DNA of 64,000 bases from Vibrio inusitatus (GTDB taxonomy: Bacteria; Pseudomonadota; Gammaproteobacteria; Enterobacterales; Vibrionaceae). The position numbers and the translations under genes are program-made. Positions 1-8,509 of this stretch are shown one piece after another (position 1 is the stretch's first letter; the number at the start of each line of letters is the position of its first letter). Under the pieces are notes generated by a model, which was not told where the DNA came from, ran no database searches, and saw nothing but the letters and a program-made list of their open reading frames with translations. Location of the stretch: positions 248,001-312,000 of the forward strand of contig AP024879.1 in NCBI GenBank assembly GCA_024346935.1. The letters run 5' to 3'.

Positions 1-854
1 CACTTGACCGTTCACTGAACGAGTTCGCAGAGAATAGCACTAAAGCATTGTCTGAAATCTCTGAGGAGGTTACAGGTATCGTTAAGCTTGGTAATGAGTC
101 TATCGAAAAGCAGACGGTGGCTTTCTCGACCATCATTGCAGATTCGAAGGAAATGTTTAATGAACAGGCTACTACGCTTCGTTCTGTCGGAGACGAATCT
201 GCGAAGTTGATGAGTACTGCACGCCAAGAGCTTGAAACTGGTCTGGGTGATATTGACAGCAAAGTTTCTCGAATGTCGAGCACGGTTCAAACAGAACTCG
301 AAAGCTTTAGAGATGCCTATCAAGCTAGCCTGACCCATTACTTCACCGAGCAAAATCGCTTGCTAGATGAATCTTTGAATGAGCAGAAGAGTGGTTTGAA
401 TGATGTTGTAGATAACTTTAGAGGCGTGTTTGAAGAAGAGTACACCAAACGTAAGGAGCTTCTTGAAGACCTAGACAAACAGTTTATTCAACTGGCTGAA
501 GCTGCTGAACGAGTTCAGTCTATGGCAAAAGCGATGGGACTTGAGAAAGCGAGTTGGGCTAGTGAGATTCAGCTTGTTCAGCAGTCGATTGGACGCCAGG
601 TTGCGGACCTTGGCAAAGCATTTGCAGAGTCTTCAACTCAGTTTGCCGCTGTGGCCTCGCAGATGCGCCCAGAAATGGATGATTACTTCAAACGTGCGAA
701 CAAGTCAGTAGAAGAGTACTTCACTGTATTTGACGCAACTTCATCTCGAATCTACGGTCGACTGGATCGAGCGGTAGATCTCATGAGCACAGTTATTGAA
801 GAAGCACAGCACGAAAAAGCGGCACTGACTGATAAGAAAGGGCAGGTTGCTTAA
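1..854 (+). CDS. C-terminal part of a MotA/ZorA-like coiled-coil protein (5' end outside window)
   Basis: The frame is open from base 3 with no convincing start, so the gene begins upstream and only about 283 C-terminal residues are visible. They are almost all polar, heptad-like helix rich in Glu, Ser, Gln and Lys, with no membrane segment. This is what the cytoplasmic tail of a ZorA-type stator protein looks like, and the complete ZorA-like gene at 2915 has a similar tail. The stop overlaps the ATG of the next gene by one base, and that gene encodes a MotB-like protein, the usual partner. The MotA/ZorA assignment is inferred from the tail and context, because the MotA/TolQ membrane core cannot be seen. 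A methyl-accepting or other coiled-coil protein is the alternative. Confidence 0.6.
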   Translation, partial: LDRSLNEFAENSTKALSEISEEVTGIVKLGNESIEKQTVAFSTIIADSKEMFNEQATTLRSVGDESAKLMSTARQELETGLGDIDSKVSRMSSTVQTELESFRDAYQASLTHYFTEQNRLLDESLNEQKSGLNDVVDNFRGVFEEEYTKRKELLEDLDKQFIQLAEAAERVQSMAKAMGLEKASWASEIQLVQQSIGRQVADLGKAFAESSTQFAAVASQMRPEMDDYFKRANKSVEEYFTVFDATSSRIYGRLDRAVDLMSTVIEEAQHEKAALTDKKGQVA

Positions 855-1492
855 TGGAAAATCTTACTGATTATTCAGAAGAGCAAATCGACGAAACTGG
901 AACCTGGTTATCAATCAGTGATTTGATGGCTGGTTTGTTGATGGTATTTGCATTGCTACTGATAGCAACACTAGCCCAGCTTTATAAATATCAAGAGCAA
1001 TCAGAGAGCAATCGAGTTGTCATTATCGAGGAAATCCAAAAAGGTTTGGAGAAAGCGGGTATCGAGTCTGAGGTCGACCTAGAGACAGGCTCTCTTGCTT
1101 TAACTGAAGGGCTAAATTTTTCGAGCAATAGTTCAACGTTGGATTCATCTGCGCGCGAGTTCCTAAACAAATTGATCCCAATTTACAGCCAAGCGATTTT
1201 CTTGAATGATGAAACCTCTGAGGAGGTATTGCACCTGGTGATTGAAGGGCATGCTGCTCAGGGCGAAGGCCGAGGTCGAGCGATGTCTTTGAGTCTAAAT
1301 CGCGCTGAAGCTGTGACCTCTCATATTGAGCAGATGATATTTGCCTACAAAGGACGTTTCCTTGAGAAAATTTTGCCAGCAGCCAGAGGCAACCTAGACG
1401 CAGATTCAAGTTTACCTGTCGCTCAGAATAGAAAGGTGGTTTTTCGCTTTGAGTTCAAGAGTCATGATTTAACCGAGCTGGTAGGTAATTAG
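854..1492 (+). CDS. Short MotB/ZorB-like protein with divergent OmpA domain
   Basis: The 212-residue protein has one N-terminal membrane helix (about residues 23-44) preceded by SISDLMAG. This is the same SDxMxGL context that holds the proton-channel Asp in MotB/ZorB proteins and recurs in the two longer paralogues downstream. An OmpA-like periplasmic domain follows, with a VIEGH strand near residue 127, an SLNRAEAV helix and a final NRKVVFRF strand. The usual GHTD sequence reads GHAAQ here, so the Asp that normally contacts peptidoglycan is missing. The gene overlaps the preceding MotA-like tail gene by one base and lies one base from the next gene, consistent with translational coupling. 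The likely role is the envelope-anchoring half of an ion-driven complex. Peptidoglycan binding may be altered. Confidence 0.7.
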   Translation: MENLTDYSEEQIDETGTWLSISDLMAGLLMVFALLLIATLAQLYKYQEQSESNRVVIIEEIQKGLEKAGIESEVDLETGSLALTEGLNFSSNSSTLDSSAREFLNKLIPIYSQAIFLNDETSEEVLHLVIEGHAAQGEGRGRAMSLSLNRAEAVTSHIEQMIFAYKGRFLEKILPAARGNLDADSSLPVAQNRKVVFRFEFKSHDLTELVGN

Positions 1493-1493
1493 A

Positions 1494-2915
1494 ATGAATC
1501 GAAATCCTTGGTTTTTGGAGCCGGCATTGCCGTCAACACCAAAGGTTAACTCTCTTACTCCACCTCTTGGTGGAGAAAGCCATCAGCTTCAGAGTGCGTC
1601 CAACTCTTTTACACAAAAGAAGCTCATACAGCTGATTGCAAAACTTGAACGGTTCGAACCTTTATCCTCTCTAGAGTGGCTGATCATATTGCGCTCTGAA
1701 GAGGAATATCAGGGACTTGAAACGTCGGAAAAAGAGCGAGCAATAAAAGCGGTTTGGACAGCTATCGAAAGCGATGAAGTGAGATTTTCTGAACTGGTGA
1801 AGAAACTGGTTTCAGGGATTGCACGCAATTATATTGCTGTAGCGAGCTGGTTGCTCGATAGCTTTCCTCGTGTTTTACCTAAGTCTTTTTCAAGGCTTGC
1901 TAAACAGCAGATTGAAATAGCGCGATATTTGGTTTCGGAACAGTACCTGCTTTGTGCGAGAGCGACCATGAGTAATGGAAAGAGCTTAGATCTGTTTTTC
2001 AAAGGCTTAGGACTCGAACATAAAGGCTCTCATATAGTCACCATAGCTCTGCAAGCAGAAGATGCAATCCCGTTGAACCCTTCCGAAGCCCAGCTGACTT
2101 GGTGGAGAAGTTGCCAGGACTTTATTTCTGAGGACAACACTATTGAGCAGCTTGAGCGTCTGCTAGATAAAGTTAGAACTATCAGCAGTGATTCAGCTTT
2201 TGGAAAATGGATAAAGCATCGCTGCTTACCTGATTCCAAAACCACAATTTGGTATCGACTCTCAAAAGCATCGCAGTTGAAGCTAAAGAGCTTTTTCAAT
2301 GTCACTGAATATAAGTCGGTTTCAAAGATATTTGAGTTACTTATTGAGACCAGTGACGATAGCTCCCTTAACGAGCGGCAGGTAAAAAACCTCAGAAGCC
2401 GCATTATGTTTTGGGCTAATTACAGCGATGCATTTAAACGAGTTCGTTTCTTTCTTACCGATCGCTCATCTTCAATATTGAGAGACAAAGTGAACCTTGA
2501 TGAGCTTCGTGTTCAGACCATGAACTCGTCGCCACTCAATAACCAGAGCGAGATCTGTGTATTTGATGTGGGCAATTACTTTTTAGTTGAGCGCTTTATC
2601 GGGCCCCATTTTGACCTCGGCATATTCGAACGAACCGATGAGCTCGAACAAGCGCTATTTGAGAGCGAATATGTGGATGCGGAGACCATCAGCCGATTAG
2701 AGCCTGATTGGGTTCACGACCATCTCAGTTACTACCAAAATCGGATAGCAAGATTTTTGAACGGGAAGGGAATAAAACCAGGAAAGAGAGCGCCAGCTCA
2801 TTGGTTGAAGCCTTTAGCCCCAGAGCAACAAAGAAAAGTCGATGACGATAGAGACAAGCGTTATCGAAACATTTTAGACAAAGCAACTTACTTTAAAACA
2901 GGAAGAAGATTCTAA
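1494..2915 (+). CDS. Hypothetical protein, possible EH-signature (ZorC-like) protein
   Basis: The 473-residue soluble protein has no signal peptide or membrane helix. The middle is helical and rich in Leu, Ser and Lys. Around residues 350-420 there is a beta-type stretch (ICVFDVGNYFLVERF) followed by acidic residues and a WVHDHLSYYQ segment. This spacing resembles the conserved Glu/His region of EH_signature proteins such as ZorC of Zorya type I, which is predicted to act with ZorA and ZorB on phage DNA. The resemblance was judged by eye and is not secure. It starts one base after the MotB-like gene and its stop overlaps the next ATG by one base, so it belongs to the same transcript as the two motor modules. 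A family-specific accessory protein is the alternative. Confidence 0.4.
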   Translation: MNRNPWFLEPALPSTPKVNSLTPPLGGESHQLQSASNSFTQKKLIQLIAKLERFEPLSSLEWLIILRSEEEYQGLETSEKERAIKAVWTAIESDEVRFSELVKKLVSGIARNYIAVASWLLDSFPRVLPKSFSRLAKQQIEIARYLVSEQYLLCARATMSNGKSLDLFFKGLGLEHKGSHIVTIALQAEDAIPLNPSEAQLTWWRSCQDFISEDNTIEQLERLLDKVRTISSDSAFGKWIKHRCLPDSKTTIWYRLSKASQLKLKSFFNVTEYKSVSKIFELLIETSDDSSLNERQVKNLRSRIMFWANYSDAFKRVRFFLTDRSSSILRDKVNLDELRVQTMNSSPLNNQSEICVFDVGNYFLVERFIGPHFDLGIFERTDELEQALFESEYVDAETISRLEPDWVHDHLSYYQNRIARFLNGKGIKPGKRAPAHWLKPLAPEQQRKVDDDRDKRYRNILDKATYFKTGRRF

Positions 2916-4807
2916 TGAGTAGCATCTTTCAAGACCCTTTGACGATTATCTTTAGTGCACTAATCATCATAGGTGCTTTAATTACAGCATTTAAACTTCA
3001 TGGTGCTACCGGCAAGCTGATTAAACAACTTAATCAGGTAAACAGTGAACTTGGCAAGCTAAAGCATCAGGTTGATTACGATGACGATGGTAATGAAGTA
3101 GAGCAGGATTGGACATCTAATTCAGCATCTATCGCATATCAAAACTACGACAAGATGCATTCGCTGATTCAAAAAGTAAAGTATCTAGCGCCGTCATGGG
3201 GAGCCTATCGTAGAAGTATGCAGCTTCCGGATACTCACTACACCCGTAAACAGGGTCAAGCGCCAGCATTGAGAAATACTTTACAGGTTAACTCCGTGTT
3301 CAATATGGAAACGGTTGTCGAGCCACATGTGAATGTTCGTCAATACACCGCTATCCCGAACATGCTGACGGGCGCGGGTTTATTGTTTACTTTTGTTGGT
3401 TTGATGATAGGTATTGGTGAAGCTTCAGTAGGCCTAAGCTCATCAGATATTGAATCGGCTAAAGCTTCGTTAAATCCGCTTCTATCTGGTGCTAGCATTG
3501 CATTTACTACCTCTGTCGTGGGTATTATCTGTTCTATGATTTTCTCTTGGTATGAGAAATCGCGCTTCCATAAATTAGAAGTCACAGTGAAAGACTTTAG
3601 TGATTATTTGGCTTCACATATTGAGATGATTGACTCCGATAAATTGGCTGCGATGCAACTTGAAGCGACTGAAGCTCAGACAAAAGCACTCGCTGATTTC
3701 CAAGTAGACCAACAACGAATTACCGATGACACCATTCGCCGTGTATCTCGTGAATTCCGAGAGTCCTTATTAGAGTCTGCTGGCACAGAGATCAAACAGA
3801 TGGGTGTTGTCCTTCAGGAGATGAATACTGGGTTGCTTTCTAATATAGATCGTTTCTCAGAAGCGCAAGATAAGACGTTGGAGACTACTTCGAAATTGAC
3901 TTCTAATCTAGAGTCCTCAGTTCAAAGCTTGACCCAACAGTTAGCGACTTCAGTGGATGAGATGTCATCTCGTGAAAAAGAGGTGATTACCCACGTAGAA
4001 AGCGTGGTTTCCGCTATGACAGACACAGTTCAAGCTAAAGTTGTTGAGGTTTCTGAGAACTACACAACTACGATGCGCCAAACGTCAGCTGAGTTTGCGA
4101 ATATTCCGCAACAGTTGGCTCAGCTAACGTCTGATCACATGAGTAGTTCATTGCAGCAATATCAAACTCTGACCAGTGAAATGTTGCCACAGATGTTACA
4201 GCAGGTAGCAGAGAGTCTAGGTGAGCAAGTTTCTAATCTAGCTCAGCAGATGCGCACTGCAGAGTCTGCTGTAGCAGATTCGATAGCTCAACTTCCTAAT
4301 GTGGTTGATAGCTTCAAGAAGATGAATACTGAACTCGTTGGCAATGTTCAAGTGGTTAATCAGCTGAACTCAAGCTCAATGAATTGTTTAGAGGGTTTCA
4401 ATCAAGTAATCACGAATTTAGATTCCGCATCTCATCAGTTTGTGGAGGCTAACCAACAGACAAGTAGCACGCTTCAACAGTTCCAACACTTGATTGAACA
4501 AGTTCAAGTTAGCGCCGTTGAATCTGGTGAGTCAAATAAAGCTATTTCAAAGGCAACGGAACAGTTGAATTCACTTGTTGCTTCACAGGCTGGTTTTGCT
4601 GCTCAGTTTGAAGTGTCACTGAACCAGTCTTTTGAGGTGCTCAACCAAGGCTTAGAACAATATGTTACCCACGCAAATAACCAGTTACTGAACATGGACA
4701 GTCAGTCTGCAGATGTTGCCAATAACCTAATGGAAGCCGCGAATGAGATTGGTGCATTAGTTAACGATCTTTCGAGTACCGAGTATAAGAAGGCAGCTCA
4801 AGCGTGA
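2915..4807 (+). CDS. ZorA-like MotA/TolQ/ExbB-family stator protein with long coiled-coil tail
   Basis: The 630-residue protein has a first membrane helix at about residues 7-27 and two more at about 149-168 (LLFTFVGLMIGIG) and 192-213 (FTTSVVGIICSMIFSWY). The latter pair is the channel-forming hairpin of the MotA/TolQ/ExbB family. From about residue 230 to the end it is a continuous polar coiled coil rich in Gln, Ser and Thr. A MotA core with a very long cytoplasmic tail is the hallmark of ZorA in Zorya anti-phage systems, where ZorA5-ZorB2 complexes sense envelope disturbance and drive the effectors. It overlaps the following ZorB-like gene by four bases. The family assignment is good. A role in phage defence is inferred from the tail and from the neighbouring defence genes. 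Confidence 0.75.
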   Translation: MSSIFQDPLTIIFSALIIIGALITAFKLHGATGKLIKQLNQVNSELGKLKHQVDYDDDGNEVEQDWTSNSASIAYQNYDKMHSLIQKVKYLAPSWGAYRRSMQLPDTHYTRKQGQAPALRNTLQVNSVFNMETVVEPHVNVRQYTAIPNMLTGAGLLFTFVGLMIGIGEASVGLSSSDIESAKASLNPLLSGASIAFTTSVVGIICSMIFSWYEKSRFHKLEVTVKDFSDYLASHIEMIDSDKLAAMQLEATEAQTKALADFQVDQQRITDDTIRRVSREFRESLLESAGTEIKQMGVVLQEMNTGLLSNIDRFSEAQDKTLETTSKLTSNLESSVQSLTQQLATSVDEMSSREKEVITHVESVVSAMTDTVQAKVVEVSENYTTTMRQTSAEFANIPQQLAQLTSDHMSSSLQQYQTLTSEMLPQMLQQVAESLGEQVSNLAQQMRTAESAVADSIAQLPNVVDSFKKMNTELVGNVQVVNQLNSSSMNCLEGFNQVITNLDSASHQFVEANQQTSSTLQQFQHLIEQVQVSAVESGESNKAISKATEQLNSLVASQAGFAAQFEVSLNQSFEVLNQGLEQYVTHANNQLLNMDSQSADVANNLMEAANEIGALVNDLSSTEYKKAAQA

Positions 4808-5580
4808 GAATAAAAAGGCATAGTGAGGATTCAAGTTACATGATGTCTGTTTCAGATATCATGTCCGGTTTGATGTTTATCTTCATTATTACCCTTGCGA
4901 TTTTCGTGATTGACTTCTTGATTGCGTCGAGAGAGCACGAAGAGAAAATGCAAGAGTTAACTCAGATCCTGAGTAAATTTGAAGAGAATAATCGCATGCG
5001 TGGTGCCATGCTGACCGATATCCAAGATGCTCTAGCTAAACGTAGCATCGAGGTGGATATTGATGTGGAGCATGGTGTACTTCGTCTAAATGAGAATGCG
5101 ATCCGATTTACAACCGGGTCCGCAGACCTGCGTGGAGAGCAGCTAGACCGCTTGGAGGTTGTGGCAGAAGTGCTAGCAGAGATTCTGCCTTGTTATGGTA
5201 GTAACCAACCTGATAATGGAAAGTGTCTAGCTGATACTCAGGGAAAGATTGACTCGGTCTTTATTGAAGGGCATACGGATAATGTTCCTATTGGGGGGCG
5301 ACTTGCTAAAAAGTATAAGGATAATTGGGAGCTATCAGCGGATAGAGCCATGTTTACTTATCGTGAAGTCACCAATCGTCAGCCCTTGCTGGCTTCAATG
5401 TTAAACACTAGTACTCTGCCCGTAATCAGTGTGAGTGGTTATGGTGAAGGCAGGCCTGTTCCGGGACACGCGCATCCTTACCCTAAAAACGATCCCATAA
5501 ACCGACGCATTGATTTCAGGTTTATTATGACGCCACCAACTGTAACTGAGGCTCAGAGTGCAATGGAGGGGAACCTCTGA
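4804..5580 (+). CDS. ZorB-like MotB/OmpA-family protein, copy 1
   Basis: The 258-residue protein starts at a GTG that overlaps the upstream stop, with AAGAAGG about nine bases before it. A single membrane helix (about residues 17-38) follows SVSDIMSG, whose Asp is the expected ion-channel residue. The periplasmic part is a canonical OmpA/MotB peptidoglycan-binding domain with IEGHTDN near residue 153, an LSADRA helix and NRRIDFRF near 228. It would pair with the ZorA-like stator just upstream. A paralogue with the same head and tail lies at 6547, separated by one unknown gene. All gene junctions here overlap or nearly touch, so one operon is likely. Confidence 0.8.
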   Translation: MRIKRHSEDSSYMMSVSDIMSGLMFIFIITLAIFVIDFLIASREHEEKMQELTQILSKFEENNRMRGAMLTDIQDALAKRSIEVDIDVEHGVLRLNENAIRFTTGSADLRGEQLDRLEVVAEVLAEILPCYGSNQPDNGKCLADTQGKIDSVFIEGHTDNVPIGGRLAKKYKDNWELSADRAMFTYREVTNRQPLLASMLNTSTLPVISVSGYGEGRPVPGHAHPYPKNDPINRRIDFRFIMTPPTVTEAQSAMEGNL

Positions 5581-6545
5581 TGAATAAGTTCAGAACTGCT
5601 TCTTCATTGGCGAATACCGCGAAATTACTTAGTACGGAGTTGACTAACAACACTTGGACACCAACAGACGAAGAGTTGAGGCTTGGTTATAAGCACACAG
5701 AGAGGCTAGTTTCTCTAAAGAAGCTCAATACCGAAAACGTTTCGCTCTATGGACAAAGAGTAATGGCTCACTTGTGCGTACTAAATAGAAATAAGCGAGT
5801 TCGTATGGGTAATGTGCTCGAAATCGAAGGTTTTTGGCCTCAGGCAAAATCCATGTTTGCATCGCGCTCCGATGTCATAAGTTGTGATGTTCTTTTGTCG
5901 AATATTGGTAATGTTGTTGATTCCAAGTTGACTTCGGGATTATCAGATCTGACATCTGACATATTTGAGCTTTCTTCAAATATTGATACGGAATCCTACA
6001 GAGCTAGACATTTTGTCTCAAATCATAAAAGTAGTTTGGAGATAGGCGTAGGAGATTTTGTAGGCTCACTTTTATCACAGCGCAAGGAGTGGCTTAACAA
6101 AAGGTTTGAGTTATTTTGTGGACTAGAACCGGCTTTTTCTGATGTACCTAGTCTTTCTTGGATGAACCAATTTTTTCGTGTTTACTTAGAACAGGGACTT
6201 GCTACGAATATCGAAATATATTGCTCGCCTAATACTCACGCTAAGTTTTGTAGACAACTACCTGATAGCAATGTTCTAACAGATATTCCCGATGGTGATA
6301 TTTATCTGTTGCTGCAATTAGGTGATGCTGTCGTTGCTTATTCAACGCAAGCTGATGAATGTTTTATCGCTGAGCTAGGCACAAAAGTGGCCACCTTTAA
6401 TGAAGTTGTTTCTCAGTTGCCAGGACTTAAGTACAACCTCGGTATTCACTTGAGCAAAACCGGTCTATGGCAGTATCGAGCTTCATACATGCTAAAGAAT
6501 GCGACAAAATTTGCACCTAAACGTGCTGACTACATGGTGAAGTAA
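5580..6545 (+). CDS. Unknown protein between two MotB-like genes
   Basis: The 321-residue protein is not recognised. It has no signal peptide, membrane helix, Walker motif or obvious nuclease motif. The N-terminal third is helical and basic. Residues about 75-150 alternate hydrophobic and polar residues, and the C-terminal half has beta-rich segments such as DIYLLLQLGDAVVAY. The ATG overlaps the stop of the ZorB-like gene by one base, and the next MotB-like gene begins one base after its stop, so it is locked into the motor operon. By position it could be the cytoplasmic effector or a regulator of the motor, as ZorC/D/E are in Zorya, but the sequence gives no support for a specific activity. 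Confidence 0.6.
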   Translation: MNKFRTASSLANTAKLLSTELTNNTWTPTDEELRLGYKHTERLVSLKKLNTENVSLYGQRVMAHLCVLNRNKRVRMGNVLEIEGFWPQAKSMFASRSDVISCDVLLSNIGNVVDSKLTSGLSDLTSDIFELSSNIDTESYRARHFVSNHKSSLEIGVGDFVGSLLSQRKEWLNKRFELFCGLEPAFSDVPSLSWMNQFFRVYLEQGLATNIEIYCSPNTHAKFCRQLPDSNVLTDIPDGDIYLLLQLGDAVVAYSTQADECFIAELGTKVATFNEVVSQLPGLKYNLGIHLSKTGLWQYRASYMLKNATKFAPKRADYMVK

Positions 6546-6546
6546 C

Positions 6547-7536
6547 GTGGCAAGTAAAAAATACTCGGATGATGGAAGCTATATTCTTTCTGTCTCAGAC
6601 ATCATGTCAGGTTTGATTTTTGTATTCATTATATTGCTCGCTGTTTTCATGATTTCTTTGATGTCAGCAAACGAAGACAGCTTGCGTAAAGAGAATGAAT
6701 ATCAAGCTCGAATAGCTCACCTTAAAAAGCAAGAATCCTCTCTTCGTAAAAAAGAAGAGGAAGCCCGTAAAAAAGAAGGAGAAGCGAATAAACTTAGAGC
6801 AACTTTAGAAAGAAAAAACTTAGAGTTAACTCGTCAGGAAAAGCAGTCTAGAGAGTTTCAACAATTGCTAGAAGAACAGAACTCCAAGTTAGTTTCAGAG
6901 CGCAACATTGCCCGAGGATATCTTACCGATATTGTCGAAAATTCGCGTGCTCGAATTGAGCTTCTTCAAAACATAGAAGATTCATTGCAGAAGCGGGGGT
7001 TGAAGGTCGATATGGATATGGAGCATGGCGTAATGCGATTAGGTGAGGACGCAATTCTATTCCCTACGGGGAGAGCTGAGTTAGATGATGAGTATATCCA
7101 AAAGCTTAAAACAGTATCCAATGTATTGGCGTTGATATTACCTTGCTATGCAGCTGTGCAGCCCGATGACCTTCAATGTCTTCCAGAAACTAAAGGAAAG
7201 TTGAATTCAGTGTTCATCGAAGGGCACACTGACAATGTCCCTATTCGTGGGGCTTTGTTAAATCAATTTGGTGATAACCGTGATTTATCTACCGCCAGAG
7301 CAAACTATACCTTTAATAAACTGGTTAATGGTACTTCTCTTCTTAAAGGGATGCAGAATGAACAAATGCAGCCAGTGTTTAGTGTTAGTGGGTATGGTGA
7401 TGATAGACCAGTCGCAGGCCATGAGCATATTCAACCAACGAACGATCCTAAAAATAGGCGTATAGACTTCAGGTTTATTATGTCTCCGCCATCTACAACG
7501 GATGTTCAGAAAGCGCTTGATGGCAATCTTGGCTAG
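6547..7536 (+). CDS. ZorB-like MotB/OmpA-family protein, copy 2, with periplasmic coiled-coil insert
   Basis: The 329-residue protein starts at GTG. Its head (SVSDIMSG then a membrane helix at about residues 17-36) and its OmpA domain (IEGHTDN near residue 226, LSTARAN, NRRIDFRFIM) align closely with the 258-residue protein at 4804, including the ILPCY and FTDK-free loop region around two shared Cys residues. The main difference is an insertion of about 70 residues after the membrane helix. It is rich in Lys and Glu with repeats such as KKEEEARKKEGEA and must form a coiled coil extending the distance to peptidoglycan. The two genes are clear tandem paralogues. This is the last gene of the motor operon; about 195 bases without a gene follow. 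Confidence 0.8.
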   Translation: MASKKYSDDGSYILSVSDIMSGLIFVFIILLAVFMISLMSANEDSLRKENEYQARIAHLKKQESSLRKKEEEARKKEGEANKLRATLERKNLELTRQEKQSREFQQLLEEQNSKLVSERNIARGYLTDIVENSRARIELLQNIEDSLQKRGLKVDMDMEHGVMRLGEDAILFPTGRAELDDEYIQKLKTVSNVLALILPCYAAVQPDDLQCLPETKGKLNSVFIEGHTDNVPIRGALLNQFGDNRDLSTARANYTFNKLVNGTSLLKGMQNEQMQPVFSVSGYGDDRPVAGHEHIQPTNDPKNRRIDFRFIMSPPSTTDVQKALDGNLG

Positions 7537-7731
7537 CCACGTGGCGTGTATTAAAGGCAGTGCTTGGTTTTGAGCATGGCTTTTCTCAATTAAATTGGCG
7601 TGAAGTGATCAGCATTTCCTCAAGCTCTCAGATAGTATTCGATTAGACATAGATGCGTTCATAAGCTTACAAACCTCGCTTAGGAATCATCTCATCTAGA
7701 ATCGCACCATCTTTGAAGTAGAGGAGCTCGA

Positions 7732-8094
7732 ATGCTTACACCGATTATTGAAGTCTGTGACGATATGCAGAACATTCACTCACCGTTTACGGGACGTATG
7801 ATCTACGGTCAGAACCTTGATGACGATAAGGTTTATGAGGAAATGACTGAACTGCAGAGCGACCCATCGAAAGACCCGTCGATTCTTTTTATTTACGACG
7901 CTGAGAATTTTGAATATTCGTATCTGTCCCAAATATTGCTTGATAGTATCGATTTTGATCCAGAAGAGGTTGAAGTGAATGGTGAGCAACTGCTTGGCAT
8001 TTTGGGAAGAAGTGACCTAATTGCGTTTCGACAATACGGAAATTTCCTATTAGGAGATTGTTGGACTGTATTTTGCCCGGTGATAAGTGAGTGA
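7732..8094 (+). CDS. Small acidic hypothetical protein, paralogue of the next gene
   Basis: The 120-residue, strongly acidic protein is preceded by GAGGAG six bases before the ATG. It has no signal peptide or membrane helix. It aligns from end to end with the 115-residue product of the next gene: an I-x-DD motif near the N-terminus, SP-(F/Y)-(T/S)-G near residue 20, an (I)LF-Y stretch near 55, YSY and a Phe-Asp-rich acidic segment near 75, and a Trp-containing C-terminus. The family is not recognised. Small acidic cytosolic pairs beside toxins or defence genes are often immunity-like proteins or DNA mimics, but that is only a guess here. Confidence 0.65.
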   Translation: MLTPIIEVCDDMQNIHSPFTGRMIYGQNLDDDKVYEEMTELQSDPSKDPSILFIYDAENFEYSYLSQILLDSIDFDPEEVEVNGEQLLGILGRSDLIAFRQYGNFLLGDCWTVFCPVISE

Positions 8095-8097
8095 AAA

Positions 8098-8445
8098 ATG
8101 GCTATTCCAGTAATAAAAATTAAAGATGATCGAGAAGAACTCTTCTCTCCATATTCAGGCCTAGTTCTATACGGCGAAGAGTCAGACAAAATGATCGACC
8201 TGTTTGATAAAGCGGAAGCGGGTGACAGTGAAATTGAAGAAGATCCTACAATTCTGTTCTGCTATGTATCTGATGTCTGCATGTATTCATACATCCATCC
8301 GAAGCTACGTGAACTTTTCGACTTTGAGAATGATGACGTCGACCCAGCGGAGCTGTGTAGCAAACTTAATATAGATTCTAGTTTGGCATTTCAACATGAT
8401 GCAGGCTGGTCTGGCGAAACCTGGTGGGGTTTCGGGAAAATCTAA
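8098..8445 (+). CDS. Small acidic hypothetical protein, paralogue of the previous gene
   Basis: The 115-residue acidic protein begins three bases after the stop of its paralogue, so the two are cotranscribed. It shares with that protein the SPYSG motif, the DPTILFCYV strand, MYSYI, and the FDFENDD acidic segment. It ends in a Trp-rich sequence, GETWWGFGK. No catalytic motif is visible. A rho-independent terminator follows within 25 bases, so the two-gene unit ends here. The function is unknown. Confidence 0.65.
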   Translation: MAIPVIKIKDDREELFSPYSGLVLYGEESDKMIDLFDKAEAGDSEIEEDPTILFCYVSDVCMYSYIHPKLRELFDFENDDVDPAELCSKLNIDSSLAFQHDAGWSGETWWGFGKI

Positions 8446-8465
8446 CCATTCGAGTAATGTAGATG

Positions 8466-8489
8466 GGCTGGGGGAGACCCTAGCCTTTT
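8466..8489 (+). terminator. Rho-independent terminator
   Basis: GGCTGGGG pairs with CCCTAGCC across a GAGA tetraloop, giving an eight-pair stem with one G-T pair, followed at once by TTTTATTT. It closes the unit of the two small acidic genes and separates it from the gene at 8510. Confidence 0.85.
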
Positions 8490-8509
8490 ATTTGTGAGTT
8501 AATCATTTA

